NCBI GenBank assembly: GCA_944389595.1
Contig: CALXMY010000001.1
Coordinates: 64,179-128,178 of the forward strand
DNA length: 64,000 nt
Direction: 5' to 3'
From: an uncultured Alphaproteobacteria bacterium
GTDB lineage: Bacteria; Pseudomonadota; Alphaproteobacteria; Rs-D84
The notes under the pieces were generated by a model. That model did not search any database. It worked only from the letters and a program-made list of their open reading frames with translations, and was not told the origin of the DNA. A program made the translations under genes and the position numbers. Shown in pieces: positions 53,014-61,955 of the stretch. Numbering within the stretch: position 1 is the stretch's first letter; each line of letters opens with the position of its first letter.

Positions 53014-53238
53014 GAACCCAACGGGGGACCTGCGGGCTCGGGCTGTGGTAAGCCCAATATATTCGGTGCAAAAGCATCGTTAAATCTGATGTTTTCGGTG
53101 TCTTTTTTGCACCGTTATCATCCCTGGCACTAATGTCGGGGGGCTGTTGTCATATAACAGGGGTAACCCGAAAGCAACAGAATCACTAATATATTGATTT
53201 ACCAACTCCCCGACCGTCAATTCCCTTTGACGGTTTTT
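53014..53238 (+). ncRNA. Unclassified structured RNA or leader, about 225 nt, upstream of a methyltransferase gene
   Basis: There is no coding frame of note. It contains successive foldable parts: GGGCT/AGCCC (loop GTGGTA, 53040-53055); CGGTGCAAAA/TTTTGCACCG enclosing GCATC/GATGT (53064-53114); and GTCGGGG (53135-53141) pairing with CCCCGAC (53208-53214) around an inner CTGTTG/CAACAG stem. It ends in an intrinsic terminator at 53214-53238. The final stem of the large domain overlaps the terminator by one base, so switching is possible. I could not match it to tmRNA, SRP RNA, RNase P RNA or 6S RNA by eye. It could be an independent small RNA or an attenuating leader of the gene at 53260. Confidence 0.65.
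53214..53238 (+). terminator. Terminator at the end of the structured RNA
   Basis: CCGTCAA/TTGACGG stem with a 6-nt loop, followed by T5. It lies only 21 bp before the methyltransferase start codon. Confidence 0.8.
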
Positions 53239-53259
53239 GTGTTATGGGAGAAGGGGAGA

Positions 53260-55632
53260 ATGGCAATCACATTGGTTCAGCAAATGCGTGCCGCACGGCG
53301 CGAAGAAGAAGTCAAAGATATTTTCCAAAACTATTTTAATTTGGGAAATGTCGGTTTGGGTGCTATTGATTTATCACTGCCGTATATTTATTTCGAGGCC
53401 AAACATGAAGAAACCGATATTTATCGTATGTTGGCGCAATTAATATTAACGATTCACCGCGATTCTGACAAAATAGATTTCCCGGAATACATCGGCGGAT
53501 TTGATAATGTTAAATGCGGTTTTACAGAATTTGATCCATTGTACCAAGCGTTAAGTACAGCCAGTGATATGAATTGGTTACAAACGCCCAGTGCCGTAGA
53601 TACAAGAACTGTCGATTTGGTACGTAAATTTGCCGAAGGCAAAGTATCTTTATATCAATATGAAACGGATGCGCGTGAATTAAAATCTGCATTGTCTAAA
53701 ATTATTGCTGGGCGCGGTTTACGGGGACAAATTTTACAAAAAAAGATAAACGCCAATAATTTTGTGTCTGTGTTTATGAAATGGCAAAAAGAACTGGGGG
53801 GAAACATTCGCGACATAAACAGCGATTATAATAAAAAAGTCGGCATAACACCGGGTGATTTTTATTTGGCGGATTTATTATCAGAAGATAACGAATCCAT
53901 CCCAGAACTGGATAAATTAAAAATTTTGCGCAGTGGCAACGGGTATAAATCAAATGTCAAAATTAACGGAGAATTATTTACAAAAGATTATGCAATTATC
54001 AATCCAGATAAACATAATTTATTTTGGAATAAATATCGTCGCCCACCCAAACGGGAATATTGGCGTATAATCCAGGAACGGCGCGATTTATTGGTGCCAC
54101 AGAAAGTTCGTGAAACAACAGGTGCATTTTTTACACCACAAATTTGGGTAGAAAAATCCCAAGAATACATGGCGGCCGCATTTGGTGATAATTTTAAAGA
54201 TATGTATATTTGGGATTGTGCGGCGGGTACGGGGAATATGTTGGTTGGTCTGCCCCAGGAAAGACGTAATATATTTGCCAGCACCCTGATGGAACCAGAT
54301 GTTGAAATAATGCGGCAAAACAGCAATTTGTTTGAAAATCAGATTTTTCAGTTTGATTTCTTGAATGATGATTTTAAACCCGTACGTGATGGCGGTAAAA
54401 TGCCGGATCGTTTGTATGATATTATTCAGAATCCGGAAGAACAACAGAAATTGATAATTTATATCAATCCACCGTACGCAGAAGGAGATACTCATACTAA
54501 AAATAGAAATATTCGTAGCGGTGTAGCGGCAACAAAATTTCATAATCAAAGTATGGAGTTGATTGGAAAGGCTGCCATGGAGGTTTTTGCACAGTTTATT
54601 ACTCGCATTTATTTGCAAATTCCGCATTCGGTGCTGACACTATTTTCAAAGTTGAAAATAGTGTCAGCACCGAATTTTACGGTATTTCGCGAGTTTTTTC
54701 GTGCGGAATACATTGGTGGATTTGTTGTTCGTGCAAATACATTTGATAATGTAAAGGGCAATTTTCCAATCGCCTTTACAATGTGGAATCTAGACAATAA
54801 ACAACCGATTACAAACATATCGTGCAATGTATTGGAAAATGACGGCGAAATGAATGGCCGTAAAAAGTTCTTTGCTTATAATACAGGAACACGTTTTTTG
54901 AATGATTGGCAAAATGAATGGCGAAATTCACAGAATAAAATTGCGGTCATGGGTTATGTTGGAAACGATTTTCAAAACCAAAATTATGTGTTCTTATCAA
55001 CAAATGGTCGGGGACATCATGAAACAACCGTATCAGAATCAAATGTTATAAATGCGGCGATATATTTTGCTGTTCGTCATGCTATTCCGGCAACTTGGTT
55101 AAATGACCGTGATCAGTTTTTGTATCCTGTATCACGTCCCGTAAATGATACCGATAATTTATTGGAAGCGCGCCAGGAATTTTTATACGAATCCGATGAC
55201 GAATTTAAGAATAATTGTTTGATTTATACACTGTTCCATACCCAAAATCGTATCAGCAGTAATGATGGTGTAAATCACTGGATTCCATTTACCGAGGATA
55301 TGGTTGGTTGCGCGTCTTCGTTCGACAGTAATTTTATGTCACAATTTTTGGCTGGTCGCCATATACCGGAATCATTATCACCTGCTGCGCTGGGGGTGTA
55401 TAATGCAGGGTTGGAAATATGGCGGTATTATCATACCCGTGGTGCGAACCCAAATGCATCGCTGTATGATATCAAGGAATTTTTCAAAGGCCGTAAAGAT
55501 AACGGCAAAATGAATAACAAATCTGATGATGCCGAATTCAATCGTCTGGAATCTGAATTAACCGCTGCGATGCGCGAACTGGCGACCGAAATCGAACCTA
55601 AAATATATGAATACGGATTTTTACGGAAATAG
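53260..55632 (+). CDS. Fused nuclease-methyltransferase (type IIG-like restriction-modification protein)
   Basis: I take ATG 53260, with GGGAGAAGGGGAG upstream; an earlier in-frame ATG (53194) lies inside the RNA. The 790-residue protein has an N-terminal PD-(D/E)xK-like site (Asp37, then Glu46-Ala-Lys48 in FEAKH), a helical region, and an N6-adenine methyltransferase domain with motif I DCAAGTGNM (near 319) and motif IV NPPY (403-406). A target-recognition region should follow, with FDNVKGNFPIAFTMW. The layout is that of type IIG enzymes, which both cleave and methylate. No separate specificity or restriction gene is nearby. A perfect 24-bp-arm palindrome lies at 54626-54675. Confidence 0.85.
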   Translation: MAITLVQQMRAARREEEVKDIFQNYFNLGNVGLGAIDLSLPYIYFEAKHEETDIYRMLAQLILTIHRDSDKIDFPEYIGGFDNVKCGFTEFDPLYQALSTASDMNWLQTPSAVDTRTVDLVRKFAEGKVSLYQYETDARELKSALSKIIAGRGLRGQILQKKINANNFVSVFMKWQKELGGNIRDINSDYNKKVGITPGDFYLADLLSEDNESIPELDKLKILRSGNGYKSNVKINGELFTKDYAIINPDKHNLFWNKYRRPPKREYWRIIQERRDLLVPQKVRETTGAFFTPQIWVEKSQEYMAAAFGDNFKDMYIWDCAAGTGNMLVGLPQERRNIFASTLMEPDVEIMRQNSNLFENQIFQFDFLNDDFKPVRDGGKMPDRLYDIIQNPEEQQKLIIYINPPYAEGDTHTKNRNIRSGVAATKFHNQSMELIGKAAMEVFAQFITRIYLQIPHSVLTLFSKLKIVSAPNFTVFREFFRAEYIGGFVVRANTFDNVKGNFPIAFTMWNLDNKQPITNISCNVLENDGEMNGRKKFFAYNTGTRFLNDWQNEWRNSQNKIAVMGYVGNDFQNQNYVFLSTNGRGHHETTVSESNVINAAIYFAVRHAIPATWLNDRDQFLYPVSRPVNDTDNLLEARQEFLYESDDEFKNNCLIYTLFHTQNRISSNDGVNHWIPFTEDMVGCASSFDSNFMSQFLAGRHIPESLSPAALGVYNAGLEIWRYYHTRGANPNASLYDIKEFFKGRKDNGKMNNKSDDAEFNRLESELTAAMRELATEIEPKIYEYGFLRK
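54626..54675. repeat. Perfect 24-bp-arm inverted repeat inside the methyltransferase gene
   Basis: ATTCGGTGCTGACACT at the left end and AGTGTCAGCACCGAAT at the right end belong to fully complementary 24-nt arms (54626-54649 and 54652-54675) separated by AG. The arms encode residues 456-472 (HSVLTLFSKLKIVSAPN) in frame. Leu CTA and Ile ATA, uncommon in neighbouring genes, are used in the arms. Confidence 0.95.
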
Positions 55633-55642
55633 AATCTTAAAA

Positions 55643-55667
55643 CAAAAAATCCCGCGGGATGCGCGGG
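55643..55667 (-). terminator. Terminator of tRNA-Thr
   Basis: CCCGCG/CGCGGG stem followed on the minus strand by ATTTTTTG. It lies 7 bp beyond the tRNA 3' end. Confidence 0.8.
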
Positions 55668-55673
55668 TTAATC

Positions 55674-55749
55674 TGGTGCCGGATGTCGGACTTGAACCAA
55701 CGACCTACTGATTACAAATCAGCCGCTCTACCAGCTGAGCTAATCCGGC
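55674..55749 (-). tRNA. trnT: tRNA-Thr (TGT anticodon)
   Basis: On the minus strand: acceptor GCCGGAT/ATCCGGC, D-arm GCTCAGCTGGTAGAGC, anticodon loop TTTGTAA, T-arm TTGGTTCAAGTCCGA, discriminator A and encoded CCA. No tail copy follows this tRNA, unlike tRNA-Trp and tRNA-Arg. Confidence 0.96.
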
Positions 55750-55846
55750 AATGTGCTTTACTATACATTGTATGCGCATATATTTCAAGTTAAAAAATAA
55801 ATAATTTGCTTGCAAAGTACAAAATTGTGCGGAAAATATAAATACT

Positions 55847-57088
55847 ATGATTAAATTACCTGAATTATTGGCACCGGCGGGTACGCTGGACGCGTTTAAA
55901 ACAGCCATTTTATACGGCGCAGATGCAATTTATGCGGGGCTGCCGGGTTTTTCCATGCGGGCACGTGCAAAAATCACGGTTGACCAGGTGCGTACCGGAA
56001 TCGACCTGGCGCATGCGGCGGGGCGCAGGGTATATTTGGCGTTTAATTTATTTGCACATGAACGCGATTTTGAAAATATGCCACGCGTGGCGGACACAAT
56101 TAAATATCTGAACCCCGATGCACTGATTGTATCCGACCCCGGTGTATTAATGTGGGTGCGTGAAAATTTCCCGGATATGCCAATACACATATCGACCCAG
56201 GCGAACATTTGTTCGGCCGCGTCCGTTAAATTTTGGCAATCCGCCGGCGCGCGTTTGTGTGTTTTGGCGCGCGAGGTTTCACACCCCGAATTCCGGGTAA
56301 TTCGTGAAAAATGCCCCGATATAGGGTTGGAAATCTTTGTCCATGGTGCGATGTGCATGTCTTATTCGGGCCGTTGTTTGTTATCAAATTTTATCACGGG
56401 TCGTCCCGCCAATCGCGGGGCGTGTGCGCAATTATGCCGGTGGAAATACGATGTGATTTTGCGCGAACATGAATCGGGCATCGAAATGCCAATTGACGAA
56501 GATGACCATGGCGCATACATTATGAACGCGCGCGATTTGTGCTTGATGCCGCGCCTGCGCGAGGTTATTGAATCCCGCCCTGATTCATTAAAGATAGAAG
56601 GCCGCAACCGCAGTGAATACTACGTCGGCGCGGTTGTGCATGCATATCGTGCGGCATTGGATGCATATGCGCGCAATCCGGCGGAATTTGACCCCGCGCC
56701 ATACATGGCGGAATTGGAACGTTTGGAAACACGCGGATATACCACGGCGTTTTTTGATGGGCCGGTCGGGCCGGATGCGCATAATTATGAAACGGGGCGT
56801 TCGGTATCGCAATATCACGCGGCGGGTGTTGTAACCGCGACGGATGCGGAAAAAATCACACTGGAATTGCGTAATGAAATAAAGCAGGGCGATACAATAA
56901 ACTTTATCGTTCCGCACAGCGACGCGAATATATCGGTAAAACTGGAACGTATTATAAACGCGGCAAATGGTGAACATTTACCAAAAATGTCCGCAGGCCA
57001 GCGTAACAGTTTAATCATTCCGCGCGCATGGTTTAATGGTGCGCCGGATGCACTGGTGCCGTATGTTTTGGCGTATAAACGAAAATAA
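55847..57088 (+). CDS. trhP: U32-family protein, TrhP/YegQ-like
   Basis: The 413-residue protein has the U32 signature: MSYSGRCLLSNF with conserved cysteines (MCMSYSGRC, ACAQLCRW), LLAPAGTLDAFKTAILYGADAIYAG at the N terminus and KIEGRNRSEYYV. Formerly called peptidases, such proteins in E. coli (TrhP, RlhA) hydroxylate RNA bases. Length (about 410) is nearer TrhP (tRNA uridine-34 hydroxylation) than RlhA. The symbol is tentative; collagenase-like PrtC is the older name. Confidence 0.82.
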   Translation: MIKLPELLAPAGTLDAFKTAILYGADAIYAGLPGFSMRARAKITVDQVRTGIDLAHAAGRRVYLAFNLFAHERDFENMPRVADTIKYLNPDALIVSDPGVLMWVRENFPDMPIHISTQANICSAASVKFWQSAGARLCVLAREVSHPEFRVIREKCPDIGLEIFVHGAMCMSYSGRCLLSNFITGRPANRGACAQLCRWKYDVILREHESGIEMPIDEDDHGAYIMNARDLCLMPRLREVIESRPDSLKIEGRNRSEYYVGAVVHAYRAALDAYARNPAEFDPAPYMAELERLETRGYTTAFFDGPVGPDAHNYETGRSVSQYHAAGVVTATDAEKITLELRNEIKQGDTINFIVPHSDANISVKLERIINAANGEHLPKMSAGQRNSLIIPRAWFNGAPDALVPYVLAYKRK

Positions 57089-57092
57089 AAAT

Positions 57093-57116
57093 ACCGCCAT
57101 TTGGCGGTTGTTTTTT
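57093..57116. terminator. Bidirectional terminator
   Basis: ACCGCC/GGCGGT stem with loop ATTT; T-runs flank it on both strands. It separates the U32 gene from the convergent gene at 57115. Confidence 0.82.
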
Positions 57117-58857
57117 ATTCGGTGTCTGACACGGTTTCTGGTACTGTTAATGCAGGTATAGATATAATATCATTATACGCCCCCAAATATCTGGAACCCG
57201 TTGCGCAATATACTTTTGATAATGAATCCTCGTATTCACGTACGGCGGTAACCCAGCGGTTTTGTACATCTGCTTGTGCGCCCTGGTATCCGGCAAAACC
57301 GCCCAATGCGCCGCCAAGACCGGCCCCAATCATGGTTGATTTCAATCGCGCTTTGTTACTGAAATCAATCATGCTGCCGTCGGTGGCATCTATTTTCATT
57401 GGATAGAAATTCTTCAGACTGACATCGGTTCCATTTGGTAAAACATACCCAACACCATCGCCGGAACGTCCGTATATCGTAATGCCACTGTTACTTTGTT
57501 TCCATTCATTCCAATCATCAGTGGTCATACCAAATGCTTTATCGCGTATTGGAAGCATCGCGGGGATTTGTCGGTCAATTGTTCCGGCACTTTGAATTCG
57601 TGCAAATATACCCTGATTTACATCGCCCGCATTGTTATTTGTATCATCGCCATCTTTCCTTACCGCGCCAGTTGATGAAACGAAACTTGTCACACCATTA
57701 TTAACAGATATAAAAAACATCTTTGATGGATCGGACTGTACACTTGTTTCGATTTCAACGGCATCCAATTCATCAACGGTTTTGTCTGGGAATGCCTCTA
57801 GCACAATTGAAACAAGTTGTTCGCGTTCACAATTTGTGTCATATTCATTACTGCACAAATAAGTTTCACCCGTTTGAATATTATAAAACGCCGATCCCGT
57901 AATTGGTTGTGATACGACCAATGCACCCCACAGACATGTTTCCTTGCCCGTGGGTAATTCGCAATCTTCGATACGCAGCACGGATCCATTTGTTGCGGCC
58001 ATGTTTCCGGCAACACTGCCAACCGCGGCATTAACGCCGGTATGTAAAATGGTATCACCGGCAACCTTGCCGGCATAACTGCTGCCCGCCATTAATGCGG
58101 CCCCGGACAGCGCACCGATAACAGTTCCCTGAATTTTCCCCTTGTCCGTACCCAACAGAGCTTCGCTGCCACTGTCGTTTTTACCCATGATATTGCCACT
58201 TAATCCGCCGATTAATGCACCCGCGGCAATTTTCATTCCGGCATTTTGTTTTTGTTCCTGGTTCATTTGGGCAATAACGTCATCCATTGTTGGGGATTTG
58301 TCCGCCGGAAAAACAAAATTTTCCACCGCAGACGGAATCATCGTAGCCTCTGGGAAACTGGAAATATTGCATTGTACCGAATCGCCCGCCGCCAAATTGG
58401 CACGCGCCAATACCAAATCCTGGCCATTTTCGCCGGCCTGGAATCCGCGCAGTTCAATAACCGCAACACATGTATCGGCACCGCCCGCACCAACACCCAA
58501 CATTGGCACATCCCATAAAAATTCGCCATTTGGGTATATCATGGCGCATTGTTCCATTTTTGCGGCATGTTCCGCATTATTTGTATCAACATCGTCATTT
58601 GTGTTGGTGGCTGTTGGTACATTTTGGGTGTTTGCCATATTTGTTGCGCCAGATACAGTGCCCATCATCGGTTCTGATTGCGGCATGCGTGCGGTGGTTG
58701 TGTCCTGGTCCCGCATGGCATTTATCTGTTGATATGCCGCGGCATAATTATTACGTGAACTGTTATTAACACGAACCGCGGCATCAGATGTTAATGTAAC
58801 CATGCCGATTAATGCCGTAAACAAAGAATAATGAATAATCGAACGTTGTATTTTCAT
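57115..58857 (-). CDS. Secreted protein with two glycine-zipper segments
   Basis: The family is not recognised. The 580-residue product has a signal peptide (residues 1-27), an Asn/Thr-rich linker, a domain with Cys pairs, and two glycine-rich hydrophobic stretches: AAGALIGGLSGNIMGKND with IGALSGAALMAG (about 215-265) and TMIGAGLGGALGGFAGYQG near 520. Such glycine zippers often insert into or tether to the outer membrane. It lies upstream of the terminator at 57093 and downstream of the barrel gene at 58911 on the same strand. Confidence 0.75.
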   Translation of the reverse strand: MKIQRSIIHYSLFTALIGMVTLTSDAAVRVNNSSRNNYAAAYQQINAMRDQDTTTARMPQSEPMMGTVSGATNMANTQNVPTATNTNDDVDTNNAEHAAKMEQCAMIYPNGEFLWDVPMLGVGAGGADTCVAVIELRGFQAGENGQDLVLARANLAAGDSVQCNISSFPEATMIPSAVENFVFPADKSPTMDDVIAQMNQEQKQNAGMKIAAGALIGGLSGNIMGKNDSGSEALLGTDKGKIQGTVIGALSGAALMAGSSYAGKVAGDTILHTGVNAAVGSVAGNMAATNGSVLRIEDCELPTGKETCLWGALVVSQPITGSAFYNIQTGETYLCSNEYDTNCEREQLVSIVLEAFPDKTVDELDAVEIETSVQSDPSKMFFISVNNGVTSFVSSTGAVRKDGDDTNNNAGDVNQGIFARIQSAGTIDRQIPAMLPIRDKAFGMTTDDWNEWKQSNSGITIYGRSGDGVGYVLPNGTDVSLKNFYPMKIDATDGSMIDFSNKARLKSTMIGAGLGGALGGFAGYQGAQADVQNRWVTAVREYEDSLSKVYCATGSRYLGAYNDIISIPALTVPETVSDTE

Positions 58858-58910
58858 TAAATTTGGCCCCGTTTATGCGTCAAACATGATACGCAATGCA
58901 AAAATGTTTA

Positions 58911-59990
58911 TCAGAATTGCAATCTTAATCTGATACCCATATCAATGGTGCTTAACCGACCGCTTTCGTACCAATTGGTATAATGGTAAACACTGTCATA
59001 CGATGCGGGGTATTCACCGCCGGCACCATCGCCCAACCATTCTGTTTGTGACACGATAATACTGCCCGATGTTTTTACCCTGCCCAGATTGGTGTATCTG
59101 ACAAAGAAATCGATTTTTATGCCACCATCCATTTCAGTGGTTAATCCACCCTCGACCATAAAGGCCAATTGTTCGGATGTGCCGCCATTATGATATGCAT
59201 AAACGTCGGAAATACCGGTTAAATCACCGGGGCCCGCAACGCTGGGTTCCATTTCGGAATAAAACGTTTTGTCGTATACAACATAGTCAGCAATTGTATT
59301 TAATGAAATTCCAAAACCGACACCGACATATGGACGCAACATTCCGCCCGCCAAATAGCCCGTATATGAATCAATATTATAATATAAATTCAGCATTGTT
59401 GCATTGGCGGTAATTGCACCACCATCAACGGTGGCCTCTACATAACCGCCGACACCATCGGCCGATTGTACAATACTGGGGTATGCAATTCCGGAATAGC
59501 GCAAATAACCAAAATCAATGCGCAAATCGTTATTAATTGATGCGCCAACCGATAATTGCAGTGGAATTACTGTATCAGTTTTAAAATCAGCCTCTTGGAA
59601 AGCACCGGGTACGAATTGACCGTATTCCTCGTTCATGTATTCTGATAAAACAGAACCCCTTACACTGGCGGAATAACCGATACCCAAACCGACATACAGC
59701 CCGCTGTCCGCCAATCTGTCAAAATCATCGGGTTGATAATATTGACGACCCGCCACCGTGGTATTTGAACCCACACGCGGCAAAGTCCCGGTAACCCGCG
59801 TCATATTTGATTGTGTCTGTTGCGTGTTTTGCGTAACAACAGTATTAGTGGATGTTGGCAGCATTACAACCTGGCCCGCGGCATTTGTGCCCTGGTAACC
59901 GTTATATACCGGATAAATCGCAGCGTCCGCATCATACGATGCGCCAAATAAAACCCCCGCCAATGCCGCCAGAAAGCCGACTTTTTTCAT
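58911..59990 (-). CDS. Outer-membrane beta-barrel protein
   Basis: I take ATG 59990 (GGAAAGG upstream). The 359-residue product has a signal peptide ending ADA (residue 24), a Thr/Gln-rich N-terminal stretch, and a barrel with GLYVGLGIGYSASVRGSV, PLQLSVGASINNDLRIDFGYLRY and the terminal IRLRLQF. It resembles opacity/OmpA-like small surface barrels of alphaproteobacteria, but no named family was confirmed. The gene for the glycine-zipper protein lies 53 bp downstream. Confidence 0.8.
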   Translation of the reverse strand: MKKVGFLAALAGVLFGASYDADAAIYPVYNGYQGTNAAGQVVMLPTSTNTVVTQNTQQTQSNMTRVTGTLPRVGSNTTVAGRQYYQPDDFDRLADSGLYVGLGIGYSASVRGSVLSEYMNEEYGQFVPGAFQEADFKTDTVIPLQLSVGASINNDLRIDFGYLRYSGIAYPSIVQSADGVGGYVEATVDGGAITANATMLNLYYNIDSYTGYLAGGMLRPYVGVGFGISLNTIADYVVYDKTFYSEMEPSVAGPGDLTGISDVYAYHNGGTSEQLAFMVEGGLTTEMDGGIKIDFFVRYTNLGRVKTSGSIIVSQTEWLGDGAGGEYPASYDSVYHYTNWYESGRLSTIDMGIRLRLQF

Positions 59991-60083
59991 TGCCTTTCCA
60001 TTTTCCTTTTGAAACATTATATCATAAAAAAAGTCATGATAAAAGCATTTAGTTAATTGTTTGTGTTCTTGTAATCGTGTTGT

Positions 60084-60111
60084 AAAAAAAGCCCCGCAAT
60101 ATTGCGGGGCA
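60084..60111 (-). terminator. Terminator of the barrel gene at 60144-61142
   Basis: A perfect palindrome GCCCCGCAAT/ATTGCGGGGC is followed on the minus strand by T7. Confidence 0.88.
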
Positions 60112-60143
60112 ATTGTCCAATATATGTTAATTTTATTTTTAGT

Positions 60144-61142
60144 TTAGAATGCCAGGTTCAAACGAACGCCAACTTCGGCCTTGACATCTGTACCATTTTG
60201 TGATTTGGCATGTGCGTCATCAAAAGTATATTCACCATACAGTGCAATTTGAACCGTATCGGTAAATTGATGTGCAACCGACAAAGATACAATGTATTCG
60301 TCAAAACCATCGTTCATGTTGGACAGGCTGTTTATCAACTGGTTTATACCAGCCGCAACCTCCGGGATAACATTCAGTTCTGTGGCCAGGCTTTTTACGC
60401 CATTGTCCGCGTGATGGTTATATTTGAACCCTGCGCCCATTGACCAACGGTCATCAATTTGATAAAACGCATTTAATCCAAAGTTTACTTCGGTTGTAGA
60501 TTTCAAATCTACGGAAATTTCATCCGGCACGCCAGCCAGTGTAACCGGTACACCCAACAAAGATAAACCTGTTACGTCGATAACATTATTGCTGCTGCCG
60601 AATGTTTGCAGAACTTCGACAAATGCGGATGTGGTTAATTTGCTCCATGTTTTACCGAAACGAACCCCGGCATCAAAACCCCAACGTCCGTTGGAATAAT
60701 TGTCATACTGGAATCCTGTTTCAGTATATGCGCCGCGCATTTTATTAATACCGCCCAGATGAGCATCGGCATAGATATCCAACACAATATTGTCAGATGT
60801 TTCAATTGCGCGCCAAATCATGCCCAAACGACCGTGATTTAATCCCTTGCGATTAATATCGTCATCGTGTGTGTATTGGAACGCACCGCGAATCGCGATA
60901 CGATCGGTGATACCAATACCTAAATCTTCCTGGATGCGCCAAATTGGAAATTCGGTTGCGCCATCGTGACCCTTGAGTACGTGTGCATCCGAACTGTCGG
61001 CGACCTTTAACATTAATCCCGCCGCTGTTTTTGAATAAAATTCGCCGGATGTCGGCATATACAGCGGATTTTCCAAATTAGCAGCCATTGCAGGCGTTGC
61101 CAAAACAGACGCTGCGACCGCCAATTTTAAACTTTTTTTCAT
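60144..61142 (-). CDS. Outer-membrane beta-barrel protein, probable porin or channel
   Basis: Two adjacent ATGs lie at 61145 and 61142. The second is six bases from GGAG and is taken as start. The 332-residue protein has a signal peptide ending PAMA (near residue 20), repeated amphipathic strands (IAIRGAFQYTHDD, WGFDAGVRFGKTW, INFGLNAFY-type) and a C-terminal VGVRLNLAF. A direct 14-bp repeat in its leader may control it. Confidence 0.8.
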   Translation of the reverse strand: MKKSLKLAVAASVLATPAMAANLENPLYMPTSGEFYSKTAAGLMLKVADSSDAHVLKGHDGATEFPIWRIQEDLGIGITDRIAIRGAFQYTHDDDINRKGLNHGRLGMIWRAIETSDNIVLDIYADAHLGGINKMRGAYTETGFQYDNYSNGRWGFDAGVRFGKTWSKLTTSAFVEVLQTFGSSNNVIDVTGLSLLGVPVTLAGVPDEISVDLKSTTEVNFGLNAFYQIDDRWSMGAGFKYNHHADNGVKSLATELNVIPEVAAGINQLINSLSNMNDGFDEYIVSLSVAHQFTDTVQIALYGEYTFDDAHAKSQNGTDVKAEVGVRLNLAF

Positions 61143-61185
61143 CATTAACTCCTTCACGTTTTTCGATGAAATGAAACGCACAGCC

Positions 61186-61236
61186 CCCATTATTGGCAAG
61201 ACTGCGGGTCATATCCGCCCCGCCCATTATTGGCAA
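61186..61236 (-). promoter_or_regulatory. Direct 14-bp repeat upstream of the barrel gene
   Basis: CCCATTATTGGCAA occurs at 61186-61199 and 61223-61236, 37 bp apart, 44-94 bp upstream of the start codon. It could be a double operator or a small duplication. Confidence 0.5.
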
Positions 61237-61385
61237 CAGTGCGTTTTGATGATATAACCGGTATACAGGATGCTATATTATGGGAATAAAGTCAAAGTAA
61301 AATTATTGATGGACAAAAAACTTGAAAAGTACATTGTGTGCACTATATTTTTAATCACGGGGTTGTAACAAAGGGAAGTAATATT

Positions 61386-61910
61386 ATGAACAATTTTGAA
61401 AAACACATGCAGATTATTGCGGGAATGGATGTGTCAAATGATAATAAAATGCAATTATCTGATACGGATAAAAAACGTATCGGGGACGCGTATTTTAAGT
61501 TATTTTATAATCTGACATATGCAAATTGGCTGCGTGGCGGTAATTTGGGGACTGCGTGGTTTCGTGCATTAAAACAATTAAATGAATTTATAATGAAAAA
61601 GAACGCAAATAATCCGGCGATTATGTATTTGCAACAGTTGTTCAGTTCACATAATACCCGTTGGTCCAAAGAAATGATGACCAATAAAAATCGTGATATG
61701 GAATTGGATTTGTCGTCCGCGGAAAAACAGGATTTTACCCAAAAATCTGCCCGTGGGGTTAACCAGGCTTTGTCCGCATTACGTGAAATTATATCCGTGT
61801 ATGAAATGTCGGATGTTGATAAAAAACATGCGCCAACCGCACAAAAAATGTCAATCGCAACAAATATTATTTTAACAGGCGTTCGCAAATTTCAAACAGC
61901 CACGCGTTAA
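61386..61910 (+). CDS. Hypothetical protein, 174 aa
   Basis: The family is not recognised. The start at 61386 follows GGGAAG. The product is soluble, basic-leaning and predicted mostly helical (KKRIGDAYFKLFYNLTYANWL, then QALSALREIISVYEMS), with no signal peptide or cysteines. It lies divergent to the barrel gene and convergent with the glycyl-tRNA synthetase gene, sharing a terminator with it. Confidence 0.68.
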   Translation: MNNFEKHMQIIAGMDVSNDNKMQLSDTDKKRIGDAYFKLFYNLTYANWLRGGNLGTAWFRALKQLNEFIMKKNANNPAIMYLQQLFSSHNTRWSKEMMTNKNRDMELDLSSAEKQDFTQKSARGVNQALSALREIISVYEMSDVDKKHAPTAQKMSIATNIILTGVRKFQTATR

Positions 61911-61929
61911 TTACATTTGTTTGTAAGAA

Positions 61930-61955
61930 ATACCGCCGTGGTGGCGGTATTTTTT
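61930..61955. terminator. Bidirectional terminator between the 174-aa gene and glyQS
   Basis: TACCGCC/GGCGGTA stem with loop GTGGT, T6 on the plus strand and a run of A on the left. Confidence 0.82.

Noticed and set aside
53014-53238. tmRNA, SRP RNA or RNase P RNA
   Set aside because: No tRNA-like acceptor end or tag frame, no GGAAGGAAGCAGCC-type SRP loop and no conserved RNase P core segments are visible.
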